Shown in pieces: positions 1 through 6,030 of a stretch of DNA of 9,727 bases. Under the pieces are notes generated by a model that was not told where the DNA came from, made no database searches, and saw only the letters and a list, made by a program, of their open reading frames with translations. This DNA comes from Cyanothece sp. UBA12306. GTDB taxonomy: Bacteria > Cyanobacteriota > Cyanobacteriia > Cyanobacteriales > Microcystaceae. Both the position numbers and the translations under genes were made by a program. The stretch lies in NCBI GenBank assembly GCA_003448685.1, contig DLXW01000140.1, positions 1-9,727 of the forward strand, read 5' to 3'. Numbering within the stretch: the stretch's first letter is position 1; each line of letters begins with the position of its first letter.

Positions 1-10
1 CCCTGGCGGT

Positions 11-19
11 TGCTATAAT
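11..19 (+). promoter_or_regulatory. Extended -10 promoter element
   Basis: The sequence TGCTATAAT is a perfect TGN-TATAAT extended -10 box on the plus strand. Any -35 element would lie before the window, so only half the promoter can be judged. A transcript would start near position 26 and run towards the small ORF at 64 and the Uma2-family gene at 209. In AT-rich DNA such a match can occur by chance. Confidence 0.35.
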
Positions 20-63
20 ATTAAGCCCCTACAGAAGTTGTGTTCGTGACGAGGATTTAAGCC

Positions 64-162
64 ATGTCACCAAAACTTTGCGCTTTAACAAAGCCAGGTT
101 TGAGACCCAATTTTTCTGCTCAATTAATAATTTTTACGGTTATAATTTTGTTGTTAGTATAA
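64..162 (+). CDS. Possible 32-residue small membrane protein
   Basis: This short ORF is not recognised. It starts at ATG 64 and stops with TAA at 160-162. A Shine-Dalgarno-like GAGG (51-54) ends 9 nt before the ATG, and the extended -10 box at 11-19 lies about 45 bp further up. The first half of the peptide is basic (K4, K10, R14) with two Pro-Gly or Arg-Pro turns. The last 12 residues, LIIFTVIILLLV, are purely hydrophobic and run to the stop, so it would be a very short tail-anchored peptide. The DNA also forms small stems (GTGAC 46-50 with GTCAC 66-70; CTTTG 76-80 with CAAAG 89-93), so a non-coding leader RNA is an alternative. Hydrophobic chance ORFs are common in AT-rich spacers, so confidence is low. 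Confidence 0.25.
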   Translation: MSPKLCALTKPGLRPNFSAQLIIFTVIILLLV

Positions 163-208
163 GTTGTTATTCAGTTAAATTCTAGGTTTTAGCAACTAAA
201 CATCACTC

Positions 209-847
209 ATGTTAATTAATCTCCCCTTACCCATAGATGGTGACTCTGCCAAAGCTTTCGCACTCAGAGAGCGCTATAGTCAACAAGATCAAACTTTAAG
301 TTTGGCAGGAATGACTTGGTCAGATTTTGAAGAGTTCATTTCTGAAGAATATTTAGGTTATCGAGTTAGTTATTTGGATGGGGTAATCACTTTAGTGTCG
401 CCAAGTAAAAATCACGAACGCATTGCCGAGGTTATTGGTGATTTGGTTAAAGCTTATTGCCGAAAATATAATGTGTTGTATTTTCCTTTGGGTTCTACTA
501 CTTTGAAACATCCCCCATTGGCAGGAAAAGAACCTGATGTTAGTTTTGCCTTTGATACTGATAAAGATCTCCCAGATTTAGCTATTGAAGTAGTATTTTC
601 TAGTGGGGGTATTACTGATTTGAAAAAATATCAAATTTTGGGAGTAAAAGAAGTTTGGTTTTGGGAAAATAATTTAATCACTTTTCATCATTTACAAGGT
701 AATAATTATCAAGAAATTACTAGGAGTATTTGTTTACCTAATTTATGTTCTGCTGATTTAATTAGTTTTGTTAATCGTGGATTAATTGAAAGTCCTTTAA
801 TTATTGAGGCTGATTTTATTAAACAGTTAGCTAATACAAGTAATTAG
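209..847 (+). CDS. Uma2 family (DUF820) PD-(D/E)XK endonuclease-like protein
   Basis: The 212-residue product matches the Uma2/DUF820 family, putative restriction-endonuclease-fold proteins that are present in many copies in cyanobacterial genomes and whose biological role is largely unsettled. The fold core is visible: an SPSKNHERIAEVIGDL segment (64-80), the Asp of EPD (D110), the Glu of LAIEVV (E127), and the downstream D137, K139/K140 and Y141 that lead into GVKEVWFWE (145-153). The variant VVFSSGGI replaces the commoner VxSPST of other members. The length is normal for the family. The start is the first ATG; no Shine-Dalgarno is visible, and the upstream spacer is AT-rich. The gene stands alone on its strand and converges on the ParB-like gene, 74 bp away. 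It may be a solitary nuclease or a remnant of mobile DNA; no partner gene is evident. Confidence 0.88.
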   Translation: MLINLPLPIDGDSAKAFALRERYSQQDQTLSLAGMTWSDFEEFISEEYLGYRVSYLDGVITLVSPSKNHERIAEVIGDLVKAYCRKYNVLYFPLGSTTLKHPPLAGKEPDVSFAFDTDKDLPDLAIEVVFSSGGITDLKKYQILGVKEVWFWENNLITFHHLQGNNYQEITRSICLPNLCSADLISFVNRGLIESPLIIEADFIKQLANTSN

Positions 848-921
848 GCAAAATTCATTGTATCCTCTGTTAAATAATTTCAAGTTTCAGAGAATTTAAT
901 GATATTTTTATGTGAAAATTT

Positions 922-1680
922 TTAAGAACTCAATAATTTGATTAAGCCAGCTTTTTTGAGTTTACTATATCCAGATAATCCTCGTGCTTTAGCCATATTT
1001 TTTAGCTCTTGCACAGTTAATAACTTGAGATTTTTTGTTGGTTTTGTGTTGGTTTTTACCTCTTCTTTTATTATTTCTATTGGTTTTATTTTTTCTATTA
1101 TTTCTGTTTTATTGCTTGGTTCTGGGATAGCTTTTGCTATTGGTTCTAGGCAAAATATCTGTTTGATTGCATCTAGCTTTTTGCCTTTAGTAATGCCACA
1201 TTTTAGTTTAGTTATAGGGTCAAAATTTTTCCAATACTGACGATCAGCTTGCTCAATTTTATCAGCTACTATTAAGGACTTAATACTTTTAAGGGGACTT
1301 CTAGGTTGTTCTATAAGATATTCCAATCCATATTTAATATCATCTCTAGAAGCAGTACAAAGATTAATTTTAGGTATGGTTTCTCTTGCTAAGACTTGAC
1401 TAATTCTTTCTGCTTCTGGACTTGCTTCTGCAATGATACACCAAACCCTCTCTAACCCTGCTGTTTTAACTACCTCATAAATAAAAGAGTTACCAATTAC
1501 TTGATAGTGATCTTCTGAGGTTTCTTTGACAATCACAGGAACCCAATTATGTCCTCCATTGTTAGCAAGAATAGAAGCTGCTGCATGAATTAAAAATTGA
1601 GGTGCATCAGTTTCCTTCCCTGGATCAATACTATCGAGATAGAGATACATTAAATTACCAATATCAGTTAAGGTACTCAT
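922..1680 (-). CDS. ParB-like N-terminal segment with C-terminal Rho_N/SAP-like domain
   Basis: The 252-residue protein is encoded directly behind the ParA-type gene, and its ATG overlaps that gene's stop as ATGA (1677-1680), which implies translational coupling. Residues about 45-84 (WVPVIVKE, YQVIGNSFIYEVVKTAGL, VWCIIAE) follow the ParB/sulfiredoxin pattern of a strand, a helix ending in AGL, and a strand. However, the GERR catalytic/CTP-binding box of true ParB is replaced by GNSFIY (63-68), so CTPase or nuclease activity is doubtful. A middle region (105-178) is of unknown type. A Lys/Glu/Pro/Ile-rich linker (183-217) precedes a clear helix-extended-loop-helix at 219-250 (TVQELKNMAKARGLSGYSKLKKAGLI). 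That segment matches the Rho_N domain, a relative of SAP, which binds nucleic acid. It probably serves as the DNA- or RNA-contacting partner of the ATPase. The ParB assignment rests on pattern alone; the Rho_N call is stronger. Confidence 0.75.
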   Translation of the reverse strand: MSTLTDIGNLMYLYLDSIDPGKETDAPQFLIHAAASILANNGGHNWVPVIVKETSEDHYQVIGNSFIYEVVKTAGLERVWCIIAEASPEAERISQVLARETIPKINLCTASRDDIKYGLEYLIEQPRSPLKSIKSLIVADKIEQADRQYWKNFDPITKLKCGITKGKKLDAIKQIFCLEPIAKAIPEPSNKTEIIEKIKPIEIIKEEVKTNTKPTKNLKLLTVQELKNMAKARGLSGYSKLKKAGLIKLLSS

Positions 1681-3041
1681 TGTAGAAAATACTCCCTAGC
1701 AAATGCACTATAGGATTCAAAAATAGTCTTATGAATATAAACCGCAGGTTTATTAACAAAAGGTGCTTTTGCTATAATAGCATGATTGCAAATCGCAGTT
1801 ATCTTAGAGTTTTTGGAATGGGGATAAAAATAGGGTTCTAAATCAAATTTATTTTGATTTTTAGTATTTTTTATCAAAAGATTAATGGCTTCATTAGCTT
1901 GTTTTTTTTGAGCTTCAGTCATGGTTTCACCATTAAAAAAGATAGGTAAAGCAATAGGATTTCCTTGTTTTTTTTGTTGCTGAATTTCTGGAATAAATTG
2001 AGTAATTGCAACCGCAGCATTCTTGAGAGAGAAAAGATTATTATGTTTAGCAGGAATTAACACCACATTTGCTGCATAAATTCCGCTTTCACTAAAGAAA
2101 TTCTTGTTAGGAGGAGTGTCAATTAAGATATAATGATATTGAAATCTTAAGGGTTCTAGAACTTTACTTAAGGTTCGCAAATTACAGTATTTTCGTAACT
2201 CGATCTCAGATTCACTAATTGAATTTTTATTATCTGAAGCTGGAATAACATCAAAGCTAAGTGATTTTTGTTCTCCTGTTTTAGTTTGAAAAATCTGACT
2301 AAACTTAACAATTGTTTTTTGAATAGAATTTCTTGGTTCTTTTAAAACTTCAAACAACGTCTCTTGATTACAACTTAATCCTAAAGAGGTGGTTAAGTCT
2401 CGCTGTTGAAAATCAAAATCAATCACCAGAACTTTTTTTCCTAATCTGGTTAAAGTACCTGCTAAGTTAACGGTTGTTGTAGTTTTACCTACTCCTCCTT
2501 TATTATTGTAAATAGCTACCGTTAAAGCGGGAATAAGCCTTGAAATTCGTTGTTTAAATAAGGTAATAATTCCTTCAAGATTATCTTGGGTAATCTTAAT
2601 ACAAGGAGAAGCAGGATAAATCACTTTTTCATGTTTACGAAATAGTTGAATATGATCTCCATTGCTAATGATTCCCCACTTAACTGTCTTACAATTGGGA
2701 TCAAGTAAATATCGTTTTAACTGATTAACTAGATCTCGATACGGAGCTTTTCCTTCAGATATATTAACATTTCTTCCTTTAACTTCTAAAATAAGATGGG
2801 GAGCTTTTTTTGTAGTAATAAATTGATCATTTTGGGTGTTTTTTCGAGCAGCAAAATCCACCATAGCATTATTTCTTCCTGTTGGAAACTGTGGATAAAT
2901 TTCGCTATACTGATCGAATCCTAAAACTTCTAAAAATGGACGAATGAAATTATCAGCAACTACAATTTCTTTCGCATCAGAATCTAATTTTTGCCATCGA
3001 GATTTTAGATCTTCTATTCTTGTTGATTGTGTAGCTACCAT
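1677..3041 (-). CDS. ParA/MinD-type ATPase with N-terminal restriction-nuclease-like domain
   Basis: The 454-residue protein has two parts. Residues about 20-165 resemble the type I restriction HsdR N-terminal/PD-(D/E)XK fold: D62 in MVDFAARK, the ExK motif E86-V-K88 in LILEVKGR, Q107 in QLKRY, and WGIISNG (122-128), which echoes the usual TNG strand. Residues 172-454 form a ParA-type P-loop ATPase: deviant Walker A KGGVGKTT (181-188) with signature Lys181, switch I DFDFQQRD (208-215) where DxDPQ is usual, and Walker B ILIDTPPN with D308. ParA ATPases dimerise on ATP and bind non-specific DNA to position a cargo; here the nuclease-like domain could cut or merely bind DNA. The start is ATG 3041 with only a weak AGAAG upstream. 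A 13-bp palindrome sits about 52 bp before the start. The gene leads the operon with the ParB-like gene. Confidence 0.88.
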   Translation of the reverse strand: MVATQSTRIEDLKSRWQKLDSDAKEIVVADNFIRPFLEVLGFDQYSEIYPQFPTGRNNAMVDFAARKNTQNDQFITTKKAPHLILEVKGRNVNISEGKAPYRDLVNQLKRYLLDPNCKTVKWGIISNGDHIQLFRKHEKVIYPASPCIKITQDNLEGIITLFKQRISRLIPALTVAIYNNKGGVGKTTTTVNLAGTLTRLGKKVLVIDFDFQQRDLTTSLGLSCNQETLFEVLKEPRNSIQKTIVKFSQIFQTKTGEQKSLSFDVIPASDNKNSISESEIELRKYCNLRTLSKVLEPLRFQYHYILIDTPPNKNFFSESGIYAANVVLIPAKHNNLFSLKNAAVAITQFIPEIQQQKKQGNPIALPIFFNGETMTEAQKKQANEAINLLIKNTKNQNKFDLEPYFYPHSKNSKITAICNHAIIAKAPFVNKPAVYIHKTIFESYSAFAREYFLQ

Positions 3042-3092
3042 AATGCTTCTATTTTGAGGAAAAACACTTAACTTTAAAAATTTGTACTAGAC

Positions 3093-3105
3093 TAAACTTA
3101 GTTTA
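3093..3105. promoter_or_regulatory. Palindrome upstream of the ParA operon (possible operator)
   Basis: TAAACTTAGTTTA is a perfect inverted repeat around a central T, 51 bp before the ParA-type start codon. ParA/ParB operons are often autoregulated through such sites, so an operator or partition site is possible. A looser symmetry, ATCG...CGAT, lies at 3134-3150. No convincing -35/-10 pair was found, and AT-rich palindromes arise by chance. Confidence 0.25.
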
Positions 3106-3172
3106 CCCGATAAGGTGCAAGATCTAACAATAAATCGAATTGTAATCGATAATTATTATTAACAAAATGTCC

Positions 3173-3205
3173 TCAGAAGTCCCCACCTATCAATTTAACT
3201 TCTGA
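3173..3205 (-). terminator. Hairpin after the GST gene, formed with the heptamer repeat
   Basis: TCAGAAGT (3173-3180) and ACTTCTGA (3198-3205) form a perfect 8-bp stem with a 17-nt loop, 34 bp beyond the GST stop codon. On the transcribed strand one arm is the last copy of the heptamer array and the other is a lone inverted copy. Because every array copy has the same sequence, alternative pairings are possible. Only a short T-run (CATTTTG) follows, so it may be an inefficient terminator or an RNA-stabilising stem between GST and the ParA operon. Confidence 0.35.
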
Positions 3206-3238
3206 CTTCTGACTTCTGACTTCTGACTTCTGACTTCT
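3198..3238. repeat. Heptamer tandem repeat (ACTTCTG, five copies plus six bases)
   Basis: Five perfect head-to-tail copies of ACTTCTG are followed by ACTTCT, which abuts the GST stop codon at 3239. It fits the short tandemly repeated heptanucleotide class known between cyanobacterial genes. Seven-base units with no sequence change suggest recent slippage, so copy number probably varies between strains. Confidence 0.93.
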
Positions 3239-3796
3239 TTAAGATCTCTTGCCAATTGTTTTTTGAAAAGCTGGACGTTCATTAATGCGTTTTATGTAAT
3301 CTAAAACTGCTGGATAAGGACTTAAATCTAATTTAAGCATAATAGGAACATAGGCCAATATTGAACCCACAGCTATATCAGCAACAGTCAAATTATCCCC
3401 CATAAGATAAGGTTTACTGGCAAAAATTTGATTTAATGCTGTTAGTAATTTTGGGGCATCTTTTTCACGACTCGCTTCGACAAATAACCCAGTAGCTAAA
3501 GTTGAATTACCGAATAATACCCATTGACTAAAAACACTTTTTTCTTCGAGAGAATCGGGTAATTGTCCGTGTTTTTCTGCTAAATAAAGTATAATTGCCC
3601 CCGACTCCCACAATGTAAAATCACCATCAACGATCGCCGGAACTTTTCCCATAGGATTAATCGACATAAATTCCGGTTGACGATGTTCCCCATTCTCCAT
3701 ATCTAATAGTACAAATTCGTAGGGTACACCCAACTCTTCTAAATACCATTGAACAATAGAAGCCCTGCTGCGTTTTCCGCCGTATAATTTGAGCAT
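3239..3796 (-). CDS. Glutathione S-transferase family protein
   Basis: The 185-residue protein is a cytosolic GST-type enzyme expected to conjugate or reduce substrates with glutathione in detoxification or oxidative-stress defence; the substrate is unknown. The N-terminal thioredoxin fold carries LYGGKRSRAS (S10 or S13 as candidate catalytic Ser), NPMGKVPAIVDGD with cis-Pro53, and E64-S65 in LWESGAI, which in the family binds the glutamyl part of glutathione. The C-terminal helical domain has YLMGDNLTVAD with the conserved N-capping T137/D140. Length is slightly short (family about 200-220) but both domains are complete. ATG at 3796 is chosen because it gives MLKLYGG, the usual GST beginning. 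A TTG two codons upstream (3802) is possible: the strong GAGGAG at 3808-3813 lies 5 nt from TTG and 11 nt from ATG. It is only 29 bp behind thiO-thiG and is probably co-transcribed with it. Confidence 0.92.
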   Translation of the reverse strand: MLKLYGGKRSRASIVQWYLEELGVPYEFVLLDMENGEHRQPEFMSINPMGKVPAIVDGDFTLWESGAIILYLAEKHGQLPDSLEEKSVFSQWVLFGNSTLATGLFVEASREKDAPKLLTALNQIFASKPYLMGDNLTVADIAVGSILAYVPIMLKLDLSPYPAVLDYIKRINERPAFQKTIGKRS

Positions 3797-3807
3797 AATC
3801 AATTTTT

Positions 3808-3813
3808 CTCCTC
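3808..3813 (-). promoter_or_regulatory. Strong ribosome binding site of the GST gene
   Basis: GAGGAG on the minus strand is the best Shine-Dalgarno in the window. It lies between the thiO-thiG stop and the GST start, 5 nt before a TTG and 11 nt before the preferred ATG. Spacing alone favours TTG, while protein alignment favours ATG. Confidence 0.65.
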
Positions 3814-3830
3814 AATAGTTTTTGACTATT
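3814..3830 (-). other. Small hairpin over the thiO-thiG stop codon
   Basis: AATAGT (3814-3819) pairs with ACTATT (3825-3830) around a 5-nt loop. The stem includes the thiO-thiG TAG stop (3826-3828) and touches the GST ribosome binding site. It is too AT-rich to be a confident terminator. Ribosomes finishing thiO-thiG would melt it, so it could weakly couple GST translation to thiO-thiG. Confidence 0.3.
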
Positions 3831-5829
3831 TAGTAACAACTGTTGACTGATAATTGTTGACTGTTCCGGTTAAGGGAGAACTGGCATTAGCGTACTCTTT
3901 AACTGGTATCCGTCCTGCTAGATAAGCGAAACGTCCCGCTTCAGTAGCCATTCCCATTGCTTTAGCCATAATAGGGGGATTTTGCGCCAAAGCGATCGCA
4001 CTATTAATCAATACGGCATCAGCGCCTAATTCCATGGCCTGGGCTGCTTCGCTGGGGGTTCCTATCCCCGCATCCACCACTACCGGAACCTTCGCTTCCT
4101 CGACAATAATAGCAATATTGGCCTCATTACGGATACCTTGCCCTGAACCGATAGGAGAACCCAAAGGCATCACCGTGGCACATCCTACCTCTTCCAAACG
4201 CTTAGCCAAGAGGGGATCAGCGTTAATATAAGGCAGTACGGCGAACCCTTCCTTAACTAATTGTTCCGCAGCTTGTAACGTGCCAATGGGGTCAGGTAAT
4301 AAATATTTAGAATCGGGGATTACTTCCAATTTAACGAAATTATTGGCTTCCTGTCCCAATAGTTTAGCCATTTCCCGACCTAACCTAGCAACTCGTATCG
4401 CTTCCTCTGCTGTTTTACACCCTGCGGTATTGGGCAACATCCAAATTTTACCCCAATCGAGGGCTTGTGCCAATCCTTCATGGCCAGGGGCCTTAGTTTG
4501 TACCCGTCTCACCGCAACGGTAACAATTTGGCAACCACTGGCGGCCACACTTTCCTGCATACTTGCAATATTGGGGTATTTCCCCGTTCCCGTCATCAAC
4601 CGTGAGCGAAATTTCTGTCCAGCAATAATTAATTCGTCGGAGTTAACAGGAGTAAGTTCGGGATAAGTAACTGATCCATTGGTTCCATTCAGTGGTTTAG
4701 CCGGAATACCCTTAAAAGCCGTCATAATTACAGGATTAGGTCTAGGTTGAGTATAAAAGCGATCGCTGCGAAAAGCATCGAGTAGGGGATCGGACTGTTG
4801 GTTAATAATTAAATCTGCAATTAAATTAGCAGTCACAGGGGCTAGTAAAATGCCGTTGCGATAATGTCCCGTCGCTAAAATTAAATTATCAGCCGAACTT
4901 TGCCCTAAAATCGGCAATTCATCTGGAGTTCCCGGACGATAACCCCACCAAAACTCTTCTATGGGCCAATCTGCGATGGCCGGATAGAGTCTAATTGCCC
5001 GTTTAATCAAGTTTTCAATTCCTTGGGGGGTATTATGGGGAGTCCATCCCACCTCTTCGACAGTGGCCCCAACAATTAATCTTCCATTGCGTCGAGGAAC
5101 AAGATAGGTACTAGGACCAAATAAGGCCCGTTGCAGGGGAAAAGGTTCTCCAGACTGTTCTGGCATCTTGACGGCTAACATTTGCCCTTTAATGGGACGG
5201 ACGGGTAGGGGCAAAATTTGGCTAGTCCAAGAACCATTAGCAATAACATAGGTTTGGGCGCGAAATTCACCTTGAGAAGTCAAAACACTGGTTATTTTAC
5301 CCTTTTGTTGGGGCATTGTCTCCACAGTTACGCCTTCTCTTAGATCTATCCCTAATTGTTCCACAGCTTGACGTAAACCCTTGATCACTTGACGGTTATC
5401 TACTTGTCCATCTTCGGGATGCCACCATCCCCCTACCACATCATCCCCTAACCCTGGTTGATAGAGACGGATGGCGGTTTTATCTAACCATTGAGAAGAG
5501 GGGCGATCGTCTAATTCTCGGGAGGGTAACTCATAAACAGGAGCGAGGAAACCACAGGGATTGTAACCTAAATCGAGGCCTGTGAGATTTTCTAGTTTTT
5601 GAATCCATTGAGGATATAGCGATCGCGATCTCAAACATAAGTCTAACATCGGGCCTGGGGTTAGTCCTTCGGAGTGGGGGGCTAACATTCCCGCAGCCGC
5701 TTGACTAGCAGTCTGGGCAAAGTTGCGGTTGAGGACAGTGACAGACACACCTCGCAGTTTGAGTTCAACGGCGATGGATAGCCCAATAATTCCCCCTCCA
5801 ATGATCAGAATGTCGTTGCTTGTGTTCAT
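3826..5829 (-). CDS. thiO/thiG: Bifunctional ThiO-ThiG: glycine oxidase fused to thiazole synthase
   Basis: The 667-residue fusion makes the thiazole half of thiamine. The ThiO part (about 5-365) is an FAD amine oxidase that turns glycine into the dehydroglycine used by ThiG. It shows the dinucleotide motif GGGIIG (11-16), GQMLAV near 215, [14 protein letters not shown] (296-309) and GHYRNGILL (321-329). After a Gly/Asn/Pro-containing linker (366-395), ThiG (about 396-650) condenses dehydroglycine, deoxyxylulose phosphate and ThiS thiocarboxylate. It shows PNTAG (466-470), the Schiff-base Lys500 in [17 protein letters not shown] (555-566) and [28 protein letters not shown] split across 586-613. 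The fusion is typical of cyanobacteria. ATG 5829 has AGGG 8 nt upstream. The last residues (from about 656) are encoded by heptamer-like repeats and are probably non-essential. No thiamine pyrophosphate riboswitch is seen upstream, and no other thi gene is in the window. Confidence 0.97.
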   Translation of the reverse strand: MNTSNDILIIGGGIIGLSIAVELKLRGVSVTVLNRNFAQTASQAAAGMLAPHSEGLTPGPMLDLCLRSRSLYPQWIQKLENLTGLDLGYNPCGFLAPVYELPSRELDDRPSSQWLDKTAIRLYQPGLGDDVVGGWWHPEDGQVDNRQVIKGLRQAVEQLGIDLREGVTVETMPQQKGKITSVLTSQGEFRAQTYVIANGSWTSQILPLPVRPIKGQMLAVKMPEQSGEPFPLQRALFGPSTYLVPRRNGRLIVGATVEEVGWTPHNTPQGIENLIKRAIRLYPAIADWPIEEFWWGYRPGTPDELPILGQSSADNLILATGHYRNGILLAPVTANLIADLIINQQSDPLLDAFRSDRFYTQPRPNPVIMTAFKGIPAKPLNGTNGSVTYPELTPVNSDELIIAGQKFRSRLMTGTGKYPNIASMQESVAASGCQIVTVAVRRVQTKAPGHEGLAQALDWGKIWMLPNTAGCKTAEEAIRVARLGREMAKLLGQEANNFVKLEVIPDSKYLLPDPIGTLQAAEQLVKEGFAVLPYINADPLLAKRLEEVGCATVMPLGSPIGSGQGIRNEANIAIIVEEAKVPVVVDAGIGTPSEAAQAMELGADAVLINSAIALAQNPPIMAKAMGMATEAGRFAYLAGRIPVKEYANASSPLTGTVNNYQSTVVTK
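3838..3863. repeat. Heptamer-phased repeat inside the 3' end of thiO-thiG
   Basis: TGTTGACTG occurs at 3841-3849 and again at 3855-3863, a 14-bp period. On the coding strand this reads as CAGTCAA, CAATTAT, CAGTCAA, CAGTT, i.e. seven-base units. It encodes the C-terminal residues around VNNYQSTVV, beyond the ThiG core, and resembles the heptamer arrays found between cyanobacterial genes. Confidence 0.6.
3992..3999. repeat. HIP1 octamer
   Basis: GCGATCGC, the highly iterated palindrome over-represented in many cyanobacterial genomes, lies inside the ThiG coding part. Confidence 0.85.
4759..4766. repeat. HIP1 octamer
   Basis: GCGATCGC lies in the ThiO coding part and encodes the SDR of FRSDRFY near residue 356. 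Confidence 0.85.
5619..5626. repeat. HIP1 octamer
   Basis: GCGATCGC lies in the ThiO coding part, encoding the RSRS region near residue 69, and is followed by a further CGATC half-copy. Confidence 0.85.
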
Positions 5830-6030
5830 GATTATTCCCTAATTTCAACCCGCTATTTCTATCCTACTATTTAGTTAAATCAAAACCTCAGTACAAAAAG
5901 TTAAAAATTATCATAGATTTTATCTTTTTTCTTATTTTGTAGCTAAGCTAGAAATAAGCTGTTCATTCTTTAATAGCAATTTCTCTGAGCTAGGTTCGAG
6001 TTTAACATTGATCAATATTTGCCATAGTTT
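5830..6030. promoter_or_regulatory. Divergent promoter region between thiO-thiG and the YqiJ-like gene
   Basis: This 201-bp AT-rich spacer must hold the promoters of both outward-facing operons. Two palindromes stand out: TAGCTAAGCTA (5940-5950) and ATTGATCAAT (6007-6016), the latter 14 bp before the YqiJ-like start. No good -35/-10 pair was found for either direction. The minus strand has TATGAT/GATAAT-like -10 candidates near 5910 without a matching -35. The conserved riboswitch cores for thiamine pyrophosphate are not visible. Confidence 0.45.

Noticed and set aside
1..208. tRNA or known structured RNA in the left edge
   Set aside because: Only short five-base stems were found, with no cloverleaf or recognised RNA family signature.
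865..892. CTCTG...CAGAG stem as a terminator between the convergent Uma2 and ParB-like genes
   Set aside because: Only five base pairs with an 18-nt loop and no T-run; indistinguishable from chance.
938..1240. Plus-strand 100-codon hydrophobic ORF
   Set aside because: It is the reverse of the Lys/Glu/Ile-rich linker and Rho_N part of the minus-strand gene; AT-rich complement gives Phe/Ile/Ser-rich nonsense.
3198..3238. Heptamer array as a CRISPR or iteron origin
   Set aside because: Units are contiguous with no spacers and far too short for CRISPR; no replication gene is adjacent, so an iteron role has no support.
3657..3839. Sixty-codon minus-strand ORF overlapping the GST start
   Set aside because: It lies in another frame over the conserved GST N-terminus, and its sequence is not protein-like.
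4034..4666. Two plus-strand ORFs opposite ThiG
   Set aside because: They are frame shadows of the strongly conserved thiO-thiG coding strand and show no family pattern.
5830..6030. Possible thiamine pyrophosphate riboswitch upstream of thiO-thiG
   Set aside because: The minus strand has a lone CTGAGG but none of the paired conserved cores (CTGAGA with an ACCC...TTGAACCTGATC-type segment).
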